In this document: positions 51,679 through 60,885 of the stretch, piece after piece
How positions within the stretch are numbered: the first letter of the stretch is position 1
Layout of the letters: each line of letters opens with the position of its first letter
NCBI GenBank assembly: GCA_963743825.1
Contig: CAVURC010000018.1
Span: 1-64,000, forward strand
DNA length: 64,000 nucleotides
Direction: 5' to 3'
From: Sva-07 sp963743825
Lineage (GTDB): Bacteria > Actinomycetota > Acidimicrobiia > Acidimicrobiales > Ilumatobacteraceae
Notes under the pieces: generated by a model
Seen by the model: the letters and a program-made list of their open reading frames with translations, nothing else
Databases searched by the model: none
Told to the model about the DNA's origin: nothing
Made by a program: the position numbers and the translations under genes

Positions 51679-51712
51679 CCTGAAACGTCGGGGTCAGACC
51701 CCGGCGCTCAGG
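51679..51712. terminator. Hairpin terminator of the ATP synthase operon
   Basis: CCTGA...TCAGG form the outer arms and CGGGGT-CAG-ACCCCG the inner stem, immediately after the atpC stop. The apex GGGGTCAGACCCC recurs at 54201 and, as GTCTGAC, at 25580. Confidence 0.8.
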
Positions 51713-51870
51713 TTGCTCGGACGCCTGAGCGAATCCCTCGGCGAAATATGACGATTGTTACGGATTCGTGACGATTGTGGTCTATCCTGTCGCCACGGCG
51801 GCTGCGCGTGGATCTCACGCCCAGATGAAACTCATCGAAAGGCTCCGATTCCACTTGACGATTCATCTAC

Positions 51871-53379
51871 ATGCGCGCCCGCCGACTTGCCGGACTCGCC
51901 CTCGCGCTCGCGCTCGCCGGAGCGCTCGTTCCCGTCCACGTCGAGGCGGCCGCGACGGTCGACGGGCAGTTCGCCGAACTCGGCTGCGCGGTGCTGGTGT
52001 GACGACTGCGTTGGTGGTGGCGAATCGTGGTGGTGTGCCGGCGAATGCGACTGCGGTGACGTTGAATGTGACGTCGACGGGGAGTCTCGGTGGTGGGTTC
52101 GTGACGGTGTATCCGTGTGGCACGCCTCGCCCGAATACGTCGAATGTCAACTTTGCGCCGGGGTCGACTGTGGCGAATGCCGTGACGACGAAGGTTGGTG
52201 CTGATGGTGCGGTGTGTCTCTACAACGATGCTGCGACGCATCTGATCGTCGATGTCAACGGCTACTACTTGCCGCCGACGGCGAACTTCGGTGCGCTGGA
52301 GCCGGCGCGGCTCCTCGACACCCGTAACTCGCCGATCCCGGCCGCTGGTGTGACGACGTCGTTGGTGGTGGCGAATCGTGGTGGTGTGCCGGCGAACGCG
52401 ACTGCGGTGACGTTGAATGTGACGTCGACGGGGAGTCTGGGTGGTGGGTTCGTGACGGTGTATCCGTGTGGCACGCCTCGCCCGAATACGTCGAATGTCA
52501 ACTTTGCGCCGGGGTCGACTGTGGCGAATGCCGTGACGACGAAGGTTGGTGCTGATGGTGCGGTGTGTATCTACAACGATGCTGCGACGCATCTGATCGT
52601 CGATGTCAACGGCTACTACTCGCCGACGGCGAACTTCGGTGCGCTGGAGCCGGCCCGGCTCCTCGACACCCGTAACTCGCCGATCCCGGCCGCTGGTGTG
52701 ACGACTCGTTGGTGGTGGCGAATCGTGGTGGTGTGCCGGCGAACGCGACTGCGGTGACGTTGAATGTGACGTCGACGGGGAGTCTGGGTGGTGGGTTCGT
52801 GACGGTGTATCCGTGTGGCACGCCTCGCCCGAATACGTCGAATGTCAACTTTGCGCCGGGGTCGACCGTGGCGAATGCCGTGACGACGAAGGTTGGTGCT
52901 GGTGGTGCGGTGTGCATCTACAACGATGCGGCGACGCATCTGATCGTCGATGTCAACGGCTACTTCCCGCCGACGGCGAACTTCGGTGCGCTGGCGCCGG
53001 CCCGACTCCTCGACACCCGTCGTTCGTCACCGGCCGCCGCCGCAGAGGACGTTGCTCTCGATGCTGATCAACCAGTTGCGAGCGTCGCGTGGCCTCGGCC
53101 CCGTTGCGGCCGACGCAACGATGACAGCGTTCGCCCGGAACTGGTCGCTCACGATGTCGCAGTCCGGCTTCCGTCACAGCGGTGGGCCCTACGCGGAGAA
53201 CATCGGATGGACTCAGCGGAGGTTCGTTGTCGCCGGAGGCCGCGGCACTCGGGCTGCATGCCGCCTTCGTGGCGAGCCCGCCCCATCTTGCCAACATGAC
53301 CAATCCGGCGTGGACTGCGGTCGGAGTCGGCGTCCACTACGACGGCGCGACCTGGTACATCACGTTCGAGTTCCGCTGA
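51871..53379 (+). pseudogene. Secreted protein: signal peptide, three near-identical repeats and CAP (SCP/PR-1) domain; multiple frameshifts
   Basis: The start encodes a clear Sec signal (MRARRLAGLALALALAGAL ... VEAAA). The frame breaks near 51995 and enters 117-residue repeats (VVANRGGVPANATAVTLNVTS ... VDVNGYY ... ARLLDTRNS). It breaks again at about 52705 and 53040, then enters a CAP domain (MLINQLRASRGLGPVAADATM ... HSGGPYAENIGW). It breaks once more near 53215 before PPHLANMTNPAWTAVGVGVHYDGATWYITFEF and the stop. The parts form one sensible surface protein of about 500 residues. Four frame changes in 1.5 kb, next to an intact 8-kb operon, point to decay or to assembly trouble from the repeats. 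CAP proteins are secreted, often lipid- or wall-associated. Positions 51713-51870 hold only an A/T-rich probable promoter stretch. Confidence 0.7.
52010..53030 (+). repeat. Three tandem copies of a ~351-bp near-identical coding repeat
   Basis: Units begin at 52010, 52361 and 52708 (spacing 351 and 347 bp), starting GTTGGTGGTGGCGAATCGTG. Unit 2 has a 3-bp deletion (in frame) and unit 3 begins after a 1-bp deletion (ACGACTCG for ACGACGTCG). The units are nearly identical at the DNA level and use GTG/GCG/ACG/TTG codons unlike the C-ending codons around them, suggesting recent amplification or transfer. Confidence 0.85.
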
Positions 53380-53403
53380 GCGCCCTTCCGGTCGGCGCGC
53401 CGC

Positions 53404-53409
53404 TAGCTT
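53404..53409 (+). promoter_or_regulatory. -10 hexamer of leaderless SDR gene
   Basis: TAGCTT ends 8 nt before the ATG at 53418. Confidence 0.5.
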
Positions 53410-53417
53410 CGCGAGGC

Positions 53418-54191
53418 ATGTCGAGCTACCCGTTCACGTCTGCCCTCCTCACCGGTGCATCGTCGGGGATCGGCGCGGAGATGGCTCGTCTGCTGGGCGA
53501 GGCCGGTGTGCCGACCGTGCTCGTTGCCCGTCGCGGCGAACGGCTGCGCGAGATCGCCGACCGCTACGACGGCTTCGAGGTGCTCGAGGCCGACCTCGCA
53601 ACGAGTGCCGGCCAAGCGGCGACAGTGGAGCGCATCCGGTCGACGAGCGATCCGATCGACCTCGTCGTCAACAACGCCGGCTTCGGCACCAGCGGCGTCT
53701 TCCACGAACTCGATGTCGACCGCCTCGCCGGTGAGGTCGAACTCAACGTGAAGGCGCTGACCGTGTTGAGTCACGCGGCGCTGGCCACCATGGTGCCCCG
53801 GGGACGTGGCTACCTGTTGAACGTGTCGAGCGTGGCCAGCTTCCAAGCCTCGCCGGGCCTCGGGGTGTACGCGGCCACCAAGGCGTACGTCACCAGCCTG
53901 ACCGAAGCGCTCCACGCCGAGGTGAAGTCGTCGGGCGTCCATGTCACGGCACTCTGCCCAGGCCTGACGAAGACCGAGTTCCAGGATCACAGCAACACGA
54001 CCGGTCTCGCAACGAAGGTTCCGGGTCTCGCTTGGACCACGGTCGAACAGGTGGCGTCGACGGGCCTGGACGACGTCGCGAGCAACAAGACGATCTCGGT
54101 GCCCGGCCTGCTCTACAAGACCGCCGTCACGTTCAGCGACATCATGCCCCGCTCGATCACCCGCTGGGTCAGCGGCTCGATCACCCGCTGA
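53418..54191 (+). CDS. Short-chain dehydrogenase/reductase
   Basis: This 257-residue classical SDR has cofactor motif TGASSGIG (residues 12-19), Arg pair VARRGERL suggesting NADPH preference, VNNAGFG, catalytic Ser in NVSSVAS and YAATK. The C-terminal tail (LLYKTAVTFSDIMPRSITRWVSG) is basic and amphipathic as in membrane-associated ketoreductase-like SDRs. The substrate is unknown. It converges on glpX with a shared terminator hairpin. Confidence 0.9.
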   Translation: MSSYPFTSALLTGASSGIGAEMARLLGEAGVPTVLVARRGERLREIADRYDGFEVLEADLATSAGQAATVERIRSTSDPIDLVVNNAGFGTSGVFHELDVDRLAGEVELNVKALTVLSHAALATMVPRGRGYLLNVSSVASFQASPGLGVYAATKAYVTSLTEALHAEVKSSGVHVTALCPGLTKTEFQDHSNTTGLATKVPGLAWTTVEQVASTGLDDVASNKTISVPGLLYKTAVTFSDIMPRSITRWVSGSITR

Positions 54192-54238
54192 ATGAGACGC
54201 GGGGTCAGACCCTCAGCTCAGGGCGGCGTCTCGTTCAG
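54188..54238. terminator. Bidirectional hairpin terminator between SDR and glpX
   Basis: CTGAATGAGACGC (54188-54200) pairs with 54226-54238 (one G-T). An inner GGGGTCAGACCC/CAGCTCAGGG region folds further. It includes the stop codons of both convergent genes. The arm is the same as in the rho terminator. Confidence 0.75.
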
Positions 54239-55230
54239 TAGTCGATGGCGGAGAACTCGCGGAGTTTCGCGACGCGGTGGTGGGCGTCGATCATCCGAAC
54301 CGTGCCGCTGCGTGAACGCATCACCAGGCTCTGCGTGCGAGCGCCCGTTGCATCGAATCGGACGCCGCGCAGCAGCGCGCCGTCGGTGAGGCCGGTCGCC
54401 GCGAAGAAGCAGTTGTCGCTCTTGATCAGGTCGTCCTGGTCGAAGACTCGGGACAGATCGAAACCCGCCTCGTTCATGGCGTCGCGTTCCTGGTCGCTCT
54501 GCGGTGCGAACCGCGCCTGGATCTCTCCACCCATCGCCTTCATCGCCGCCGCCGAGATGACACATTCAGGTGTTCCACCGATGCCGAACAGCGCATCGGC
54601 GCCGGCATCGGGCCAGCAGGTGGCCACCGAGCCGTAGACGTCGCCGTCGGTGATCAGGCGGATCCGACAGCCGCTGGCGCGGATCTCGCCGATGAGGTCG
54701 GCGTGACGCGGCCGGTCGAGGATCACCACGGTGAGGTCACGCACCTCCTCGCCCTTGGCCTTTGCGATCCAGCGCAGGTTCTGGGTGGCCGTGGCCGTGA
54801 TGTCGATGGAGCCGACGGCGCCCGGACCCACCGCGATCTTGTCCATGTAGAACGACGGCCCCGGATCGAGCATCGACCCACGGTCGGAGACGGCGATCAC
54901 CGAGAGTGCGTTGGTCTTGCCCTGGGCGGTGAGCGTCGTACCGTCGATCGGGTCGACGGCCACGTCGACCGCCGGCGAGCTGCCGTCGCCGACGTGCTCG
55001 CCGTTGAAGAGCATCGGGGCGTCGTCCTTCTCGCCCTCGCCGATGACGACGATGCCGTCCATCGCCACCGTCGACAGCGACATTCGCATGGCCTCGACGG
55101 CGGCGTGATCGGCGCGGTTCTTGTCGCCGCGGCCGACCCAGCGAGCTGAGGCGAGGCAGGCCGATTCGGTGGCGCGGACCAGGTCCATGGCGAGGTTGCG
55201 ATCGGGTTGCTGGCGTGACGACGTTGTCAT
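54235..55230 (-). CDS. glpX: Fructose-1,6-bisphosphatase class II
   Basis: This 331-residue metal-dependent gluconeogenic phosphatase has GDKNRADHAAVEAMR, VVIGEGEKDDAPML and VDPIDGTTLTAQGKTNALSV (metal/phosphate motif), then GIGGTPECVISAAAMKAMGGEIQ. The ATG at 55230 is supported by TACGTT 6 nt upstream. It is divergent from the S9-like gene at 55290. Confidence 0.95.
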   Translation of the reverse strand: MTTSSRQQPDRNLAMDLVRATESACLASARWVGRGDKNRADHAAVEAMRMSLSTVAMDGIVVIGEGEKDDAPMLFNGEHVGDGSSPAVDVAVDPIDGTTLTAQGKTNALSVIAVSDRGSMLDPGPSFYMDKIAVGPGAVGSIDITATATQNLRWIAKAKGEEVRDLTVVILDRPRHADLIGEIRASGCRIRLITDGDVYGSVATCWPDAGADALFGIGGTPECVISAAAMKAMGGEIQARFAPQSDQERDAMNEAGFDLSRVFDQDDLIKSDNCFFAATGLTDGALLRGVRFDATGARTQSLVMRSRSGTVRMIDAHHRVAKLREFSAIDY

Positions 55231-55236
55231 GACTCC

Positions 55237-55242
55237 AACGTA
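55237..55242 (-). promoter_or_regulatory. -10 hexamer of leaderless glpX
   Basis: On the minus strand TACGTT ends 6 nt before the ATG at 55230. Confidence 0.5.
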
Positions 55243-55277
55243 CCCCGGCCGGTCGGATGCGGACGGCCTCGTCGCCG

Positions 55278-55283
55278 TACAGT
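55278..55283 (+). promoter_or_regulatory. -10 hexamer of leaderless S9-like gene
   Basis: TACAGT ends 6 nt before the GTG at 55290. Confidence 0.5.
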
Positions 55284-55289
55284 CTGACC

Positions 55290-57062
55290 GTGGAGATCCC
55301 CCTCGAGCTCGTGCTGTCGGGACGCGAGCTGACCGAGCCGAAGCTGTCTCCGGACGGTGAGCGAATTGCGTTCGTCGAACGGTGGCGGAGCGCCTCCGCG
55401 ATCCTGGTCGTCGACATCGAGGCATGTGAGCCGGCGCGGGCCCTGTCCTTCGGTCCCGATCCGGCGCCCGGGCGAGGGATGGGCGGGGGCTGTTACTCGT
55501 GGCTGACGGATTCGACCGGCGTGGTGTACGCCGCGGTCGACGGCGAGTTGTGGTGTGTCGCGCGGACTCGATCTCCGCCGCGTGACCGCTCACGAACGCA
55601 GCGCTCGGGCTCCATGGGTGTGTGGGCAGTTCGTCGTGTACGTTCTCGACGAAGCCGAGGTGTGGCTCACCGATCTCGAAACGGGAGCGGTCCGCCGCCT
55701 CGACGACGGCCGCCACGAGTTCTGTTTCGATCCCTCCGTGTCACCCGATGCCACGGTCGTGTCATGGCAGGGATGGTCGCCACCGGCGATGCCGTGGGAT
55801 GGCGCCGAACGCGTCGACTGCCGTGCTCCCTTGGCGACCGCGGATCTCTCGACGTGGCGACCGGTGGTCGGAGCCGTCCAGCAGCCGCGCTTCGCTCCGG
55901 ATGGCACGCCGACCTGTGTGCACGACGGCACCGGCTGGCTGAACGTACACGTCGGCGATCGGGCCGTGGTCGCCGAGGGTGAACATGCCGGCCCGACGTG
56001 GGGCATGGGGCAGCACTCGTTCGTCGTGCGCCGCGATGGCGCGTGCATCGTGGCGCGCAACCGTGCCGGATTCGGGACACTGTCGATCATCGACCCGGCG
56101 GGAGGCATCCGCGATCTGGACACCGACATGGTCGGTGTCCACGGCCAGCTGTCGATGGTCGACGATCGGCTCGTGGCAGTGCGCTCCGGCCCGACGACAC
56201 CGCCCGAGATCGTCGTTTTCGACCTGGCAGCACCGGAACGTCCCGGACGTGTGGTGGCTGCGAGTGGGGCCACTGCGTGGCGCGACGTGGTGGTGGCAGC
56301 GCCCGAGGCGATCACGGTCGAACACGACGGCGTCGTGCTCCACGCCCGCCGGTACGCAGCGGGGGAGGGTCGCATGCTGTGCTGGGTCCACGGCGGGCCG
56401 ACCGATCAGTGGCAGGTCGACTTTCGCCCGCGTGTCGCCTTCTGGCGCAGTCGCGGGTGGGATGTGCTCGTGGTCGACCCTCGGGGTACCACCGGCCACG
56501 GCCGGCACTACCAGCAGGCGCTCAACGGTGCATGGGGACGACTCGACGTCGACGACACCGCCGCGCTCATCCGTCACGCCCAGTCGCAGGGTTGGGCCAC
56601 GCCGGCAGTCCACTGTGGTGATCGGAGGCTCGTCCGGCGGGCTCACGGTGTTGGGACTGCTCGCCGACCACGGAGAACTCGTTGCGGGCGCGGTGGCGTC
56701 GTATCCGGTGAGCGATCTCGCAGGACTGGCGGAGGCGACCCATCGATTCGAGGCGCACTACACCGACACGCTCGTCGGGCGACCGGGCGAGCCGGGTCTG
56801 GACGGACCGGTTCCGCGCACTGTCGCCGATCAACCGGGCCGACCGGATCGTGTCGCCCGTGCTGGTGTTCCACGGCGCCGACGACCCGGTCGTTCCGGTG
56901 GCCCACAGCGTGACGCTGGCGGCTCGGATCCGCAGCGGTGGCGGTGACGTCGAGCTCGTCGTGTACGAAGGTGAGGGTCACGGCTTTCGCGACCCGACCA
57001 ACCAGCGCGACGAGTACGAACGTACCGAGCACTTCCTGCGGAGATTTCGCGGTACGAACTGA
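55290..57062 (+). pseudogene. S9 prolyl oligopeptidase-family peptidase, three frameshifts
   Basis: Four frame segments form one peptidase of about 590 residues. Propeller part: LVLSGRELTEPKLSPDGERIAF. A slip near 55560 leads into GLDLRRVTAHERSARAPWV ... HGGPTDQWQVDFRPRVAFW ... DPRGTTGHG. A slip near 56612 gives the nucleophile block VVIGGSSGGLTVLGLL. A slip near 56815 gives SPVLVFHGADDPVVP (acid Asp) and EGEGHGF (base His). All catalytic elements survive, but no intact frame remains. It is unrelated in detail to the other frameshifted S9 gene at 34.8-36.9 kb. Confidence 0.75.
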
Positions 57063-57094
57063 CGGCCCGACTTCGGGCACCCTCGTGGTACCGG

Positions 57095-57100
57095 TAGCGT
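57095..57100 (+). promoter_or_regulatory. -10 hexamer of leaderless gene at 57107
   Basis: TAGCGT ends 6 nt before the GTG at 57107. Confidence 0.55.
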
Positions 57101-57106
57101 TCCGCC

Positions 57107-57895
57107 GTGGCATTCGTGAACAAGGGCGAGGACAACCAGGAAGCGACCGGCACCTCGGGTCAGCCGATCGACTTCGATCCGTTCGACCCGGATGTCGTCA
57201 AGGTGCACTACGACATGTCGGTGTGGACCTTCGATCAGCGAGCGGAGCTGTCCGAGGCGCTCGCCGATGCCGAGTTCCCTCATTTCTGGGACGGTGACGA
57301 ACTGGTCGTTCCGGAGGCCGTCGAGGCCGACGTCGACGCACTGTTCGAGCGCCTCGAGGCGCTGTTCGGCCCGTTCCCGATCATCCTCCAGGACGACGCC
57401 GAGTCGACCGAGTTCGGGCTCGACGAGTGGACCGATGCCGACCGCAAAGTGCTGACCGCAGCCCTGATCGACGCGGAGATCCCTCATCGCTGGATGGGCA
57501 CCACGGTGGTCGTCGCCGCCGACGCCGAGCACGCGGTCGACGATCTGCTCGACGCCATCGAGTCGGGCGAGCTGCTCGGAGACGCCACCGACGAGGGTGC
57601 GGCGCCACCCGAGGGTGCGCTGAGCACCATGTTCCTCGCGGCCGACAAACTGGCCAAGGACCCACTCGATGCGAGTGCCCGAAGCACTCTCATCGACCTG
57701 CAGGATCAGCTCGATGCGAAGCACCCGCCGTACGGCCTGGCGCACCGGACGTGGGCCGCCGGAGTCGAGGGTGTCGACAAGGTCGTCGCGCTGGTGGCGG
57801 CACAGGCCCACGACGCCGACTCCGGCGACGATCACGAATCCGAGGTCATCGGCGCTGCCCAGGAGCTGCGTTCGCTGCTTCGGCCCTACGTCTGA
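57107..57895 (+). CDS. Acidic hypothetical protein with an internally duplicated domain
   Basis: This is a 262-residue, strongly acidic soluble protein. Two copies of a roughly 45-residue unit are visible: WTFDQRAELSEALADAEFPH ... VVPEAVEADVDALFERLE (around residues 40-87) and WTDADRKVLTAALIDAEIPH ... VVAADAEHAVDDLLDAIE (around residues 108-155). Each looks like a helix-strand unit, similar in layout to putative signal-transducing DUF2007-type domains. The C-terminal 90 residues are helical. No catalytic motif is seen. Leaderless start as above. The J-domain gene follows after 11 bp. Confidence 0.7.
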   Translation: MAFVNKGEDNQEATGTSGQPIDFDPFDPDVVKVHYDMSVWTFDQRAELSEALADAEFPHFWDGDELVVPEAVEADVDALFERLEALFGPFPIILQDDAESTEFGLDEWTDADRKVLTAALIDAEIPHRWMGTTVVVAADAEHAVDDLLDAIESGELLGDATDEGAAPPEGALSTMFLAADKLAKDPLDASARSTLIDLQDQLDAKHPPYGLAHRTWAAGVEGVDKVVALVAAQAHDADSGDDHESEVIGAAQELRSLLRPYV

Positions 57896-57906
57896 GCCAC
57901 GACATC

Positions 57907-58608
57907 GTGCTGCTCGCCGAGCTCGAGATCTGGCACACCCGCCCGGCGGTGCCGACGCGTCGCGTGGCGCTCGGCCACATGGTGCTCCCGGTCGACCCAG
58001 CGCCCGGGTTCGGGGGCCTGTTGCTCGGGGCGATCGTCGCCGAGCACCTCTACGGAGTCGATGACGAACTCGTGCCGGACGTGCACCGCCTCATCACCGA
58101 GGTCGAGAACGGTGCGCGCATCGTGCAGCCCCGCCTTCGTCACCGCTTCCAGGTCGATCGCCACGGGCTGGCCAAGAGCCATCACACGATGCTCGGCAAC
58201 GGCGACGACCTGTCGTTCGACTTCCGTTCGCAGGGCACCGATCTGGCCCAGGTGTTGGGCGCGATCTACGCCGTCGAGCGGCTGGCGCCCGAGCATCGTC
58301 GTCGGATCGCTCCGGTGCTCCAGAAGGCGGCACGCTGGCGCGGTCCGATCGGGCCATCGCTGGTCGCATACCTCGCAGGATCCCAGACGCTGGCGCTGGA
58401 AGCGCTCGCTGATCCGCGATCGTGGGCGATGGGCATCCTCGGTTTCGACCTCGGCGGCAAGCCGCCGTCGAAGCGTGACGTGATGGCCAAGTTCCGCGAA
58501 CAGATGCGCAACGTGCACCCCGACCACGGCGGTGACAGCGTCGATGCGGCCAAGGCAATGAGTGATCTCGCCGAAGCCCGTCGAGTGCTCAGCACCGCAC
58601 CGGAGTGA
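57907..58608 (+). CDS. J-domain protein (C-terminal DnaJ-like domain)
   Basis: This is a 233-residue protein. The first 165 residues are unrecognised and mostly helical, with an Arg/His-rich middle. The C-terminus carries a J-domain: KRDVMAKFREQMRNVHPDHGGDSVDAAKAMSDLAEARRVL with the essential HPD tripeptide, so it should stimulate a DnaK-type ATPase. The unusual C-terminal placement of the J-domain resembles the TerB/DjlA layout. The GTG at 57907 is chosen because the upstream sequence belongs to the preceding gene. Confidence 0.75.
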   Translation: MLLAELEIWHTRPAVPTRRVALGHMVLPVDPAPGFGGLLLGAIVAEHLYGVDDELVPDVHRLITEVENGARIVQPRLRHRFQVDRHGLAKSHHTMLGNGDDLSFDFRSQGTDLAQVLGAIYAVERLAPEHRRRIAPVLQKAARWRGPIGPSLVAYLAGSQTLALEALADPRSWAMGILGFDLGGKPPSKRDVMAKFREQMRNVHPDHGGDSVDAAKAMSDLAEARRVLSTAPE

Positions 58609-58624
58609 GCCGGGACGAACGCTG

Positions 58625-59212
58625 ATGGCGAAACCCACGGTGTTGCTGTATCCCGGCGCCGGTTCGAGCCGTGATCATTCGAGCCTGGTGGCGATCGAAC
58701 GGCGACTCGGTCGATCGGCCGCCGTCGAGCGCATCGACTTCCCGTATCGACGCGAGGGACGACGCGCGCCCGATCGTGCCCCGAAGCTCATGGCGTCGAT
58801 CCGTGACGATCTCACCGGCTTCGCTCGCCGTCGCGGGCCGATCGTGATGGGTGGGCGCTCGATGGGCGGACGGATGGCGTCGATGGTGGCGGCCGATGTC
58901 GACGGCGGTGGCGCGGTGGCGAGGCTCGCCGGGCTGGTCTTGATCTGCTATCCGCTGCATCCGCCGGCCAAGCCGGAGAACCTCCGTGTCGAGCATCTCG
59001 CCGACATCTCGGTGCCGTGCCTGTTCATCTCGGGCACGAGGGATCCGTTCGGTTCACCCGACGAGTTCGCTGCCGCCACCTCCACGATGACGGCACCCGT
59101 CGAACACCTCTGGATCGAGGGGGGACGCCACGACCTGAAGGGCGCCGACGCCACGATCGCCGACGCCGTCGCCCGCTTCGTCGATGGCCTCGCGGTGCCG
59201 GCTCAAACGTGA
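58625..59212 (+). CDS. Alpha/beta-hydrolase (KANL3/Tex30-like dienelactone hydrolase fold)
   Basis: This 195-residue hydrolase has the oxyanion-region LLYPGAGSSRDHSS, nucleophile elbow GGRSMGGRMAS, acid in LFISGTRDPFGSPDE and catalytic His in WIEGGRHDLKG. All three triad members are in order. The substrate is unknown. It is co-directional with the J-domain gene, 16 bp apart. A hairpin terminator follows. Confidence 0.85.
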   Translation: MAKPTVLLYPGAGSSRDHSSLVAIERRLGRSAAVERIDFPYRREGRRAPDRAPKLMASIRDDLTGFARRRGPIVMGGRSMGGRMASMVAADVDGGGAVARLAGLVLICYPLHPPAKPENLRVEHLADISVPCLFISGTRDPFGSPDEFAAATSTMTAPVEHLWIEGGRHDLKGADATIADAVARFVDGLAVPAQT

Positions 59213-59215
59213 CGC

Positions 59216-59255
59216 CGATGAGCGACGGCACCGCATGCCGGGCCCTCGCTCATCG
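59216..59255. terminator. Bidirectional hairpin terminator, GATGAGCGA family
   Basis: CGATGAGCGA (59216-59225) pairs with TCGCTCATCG (59246-59255), with inner GGCA/TGCC pairing. It lies between the convergent hydrolase and MFS genes. Confidence 0.75.
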
Positions 59256-59276
59256 CTTGATCGTGGGGATGCGGGT

Positions 59277-60885
59277 TCAGGGGTCGGTGAAATCGACGGG
59301 GTGGGGGAACTCGGCGTCGACATGGTGGAGATCGATCGGGGCATCTTCCGGGTTGAGCGCCTCGAGTTCCAGGTGGGCGGTCTCGGGGTAGGCGGCGACG
59401 ACGAGCACCGTGACGATCAACTGGCCGATGGCGAGGGTCGCCAACACCGCCGCATACGACCAGTCGGCATCGAGCAGTGCGCCCATGGAGAGCAACCCGA
59501 CGATGCCGCCGATGAGCGCAGCGGCCGTGACGAGCCCGGTCGCCCGGCTGCGGTTGCCGGTGGGGAACAGTTCGGTGCGATACACGGCGAGTGCTGGGTA
59601 CGCCGCGCTGAGCAGCAGCCCCCCGAGCAGTGACAGGATCCACAGGGGCACGCCGCCCACGGCGAACGCGCCGACGATCCCTGCGGTCCCGAGCGGCACC
59701 GTGACGGCGATCAACCGTCGTCGACCGCGGGTGTCGGCGATCCGCCCACCGACGATCAGGCCGATGCTCGCCGGGGTTCCGACGGCAATGGAGAACACGG
59801 CGATCATGCCCCCGGAGAACCCTCGGACGTCGCTGAGGTAGTTGTTCTGGAAGAGGCTCGCGGGAGCGATGAAGATGTTGCCGGCAAAGGCGACGGCGCT
59901 GAGCAGCAGCCAGACGTCGACGGTTCATCCGCGGCGGCCGGATCCGGGCGACGATGTGGGCGGCGGTGAAGCGACGGGTCTCCGGAAGGCGCCGGGCGAG
60001 GTCGAGCGCGACGACGCACCAGATGGCGGCGAGCAGGTAGACGAAGCGCCAGCCACCGGCGCCGAGGTCGGCGAGGCTCAGCGCGATCACCGCGATCCCG
60101 GCGCCGAGACCCGCAGCCATGGCGAGGATGCTCACCGCATAGGTCCGGCTGTTGCGGGGCATCTCCTCCGATGCAACGACCCCGACGAGGAACGCGAGGG
60201 CGATACCCATCGGACGGGCCACGGCCTGCGTTGCCACGAGCACGGCGAACGACGGAGCGAAGGCGCCCAGCACCGACAACAGCGGGCCGATCCAGGCCAC
60301 CGCAACGATCACGCGTCGACGTCCGATGCGGTCGGCGACCACCGCCGCCGGGATGGCCAGGACGATCCCGGCTCTCACCACGGCACCGGCGACGCCGATC
60401 GCCGTGTCGCTGGCACCGAAGTCGTCGGCGGCGAAGTTGACGGTCTGCGTGAAGAGCGTGTTGACGAACGCCGCGCTCATCGAAGCAGCGGCCAGGAGAC
60501 CCACGACGAGGATCTGGGTCGGATCGAGCCGATCTGGTGGCGCCCACCAGCTGTTCGACGATCCCGTGCGAGCGAGGACGCGGCCGACCGGCCACCGGAA
60601 GAGCCATCCGAACCACGGGATCGTCAGGCGGTACGTCGTGGTCTCCACCAGTTCGTCGTCGGCGACCTCGACGGTGCGCGCGTACCGGGTGAACGGACCG
60701 TCCTCCTGGGTGAATCGTACGGGGAGTGCGTGGTCCAGCCGGTTCCGTCCGTCGACCGGCCGCGATTCGAGCAACACGTCGGCTCGGGGTTCGGTCAGGC
60801 GACGACGTTCGTCGGGGGTGTCGGGCCAGCGACGGATGAGTACGCGCCCACCTGGCTCCACGGCGGGAGCATACTGGTGGGCCAT
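59277..60885 (-). pseudogene. MFS transporter with N-terminal soluble extension, one frameshift
   Basis: Two frames form one transporter of about 535 residues. From ATG 60885 a 120-residue hydrophilic region (MAHQYAPAVEPGGRVLIRRW ...) precedes the first membrane segment (LDPTQILVVGLLAAASMSAAF). MFS loop motif DRIGRRRV is present. Near 59922 a slip is needed to continue into VWLLLSAVAFAGNIFIAPAS and the second half, with loop GRIADTRGRRRL. The stop is at 59277. A GGAG lies upstream of the ATG. Its start codon overlaps that of murA on the other strand (CATG, 60883-60886). The substrate is unknown. Confidence 0.75.
60870..60875 (+). promoter_or_regulatory. -10 hexamer of leaderless murA
   Basis: CATACT ends 8 nt before the murA ATG. 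It lies inside the coding sequence of the divergent MFS gene. Confidence 0.4.

Noticed and set aside
52010..53030. Large direct repeats suggested a composite transposon or duplicated IS
   Set aside because: The units are coding for a known-looking surface repeat domain; no transposase, terminal inverted repeats or target duplication is seen.
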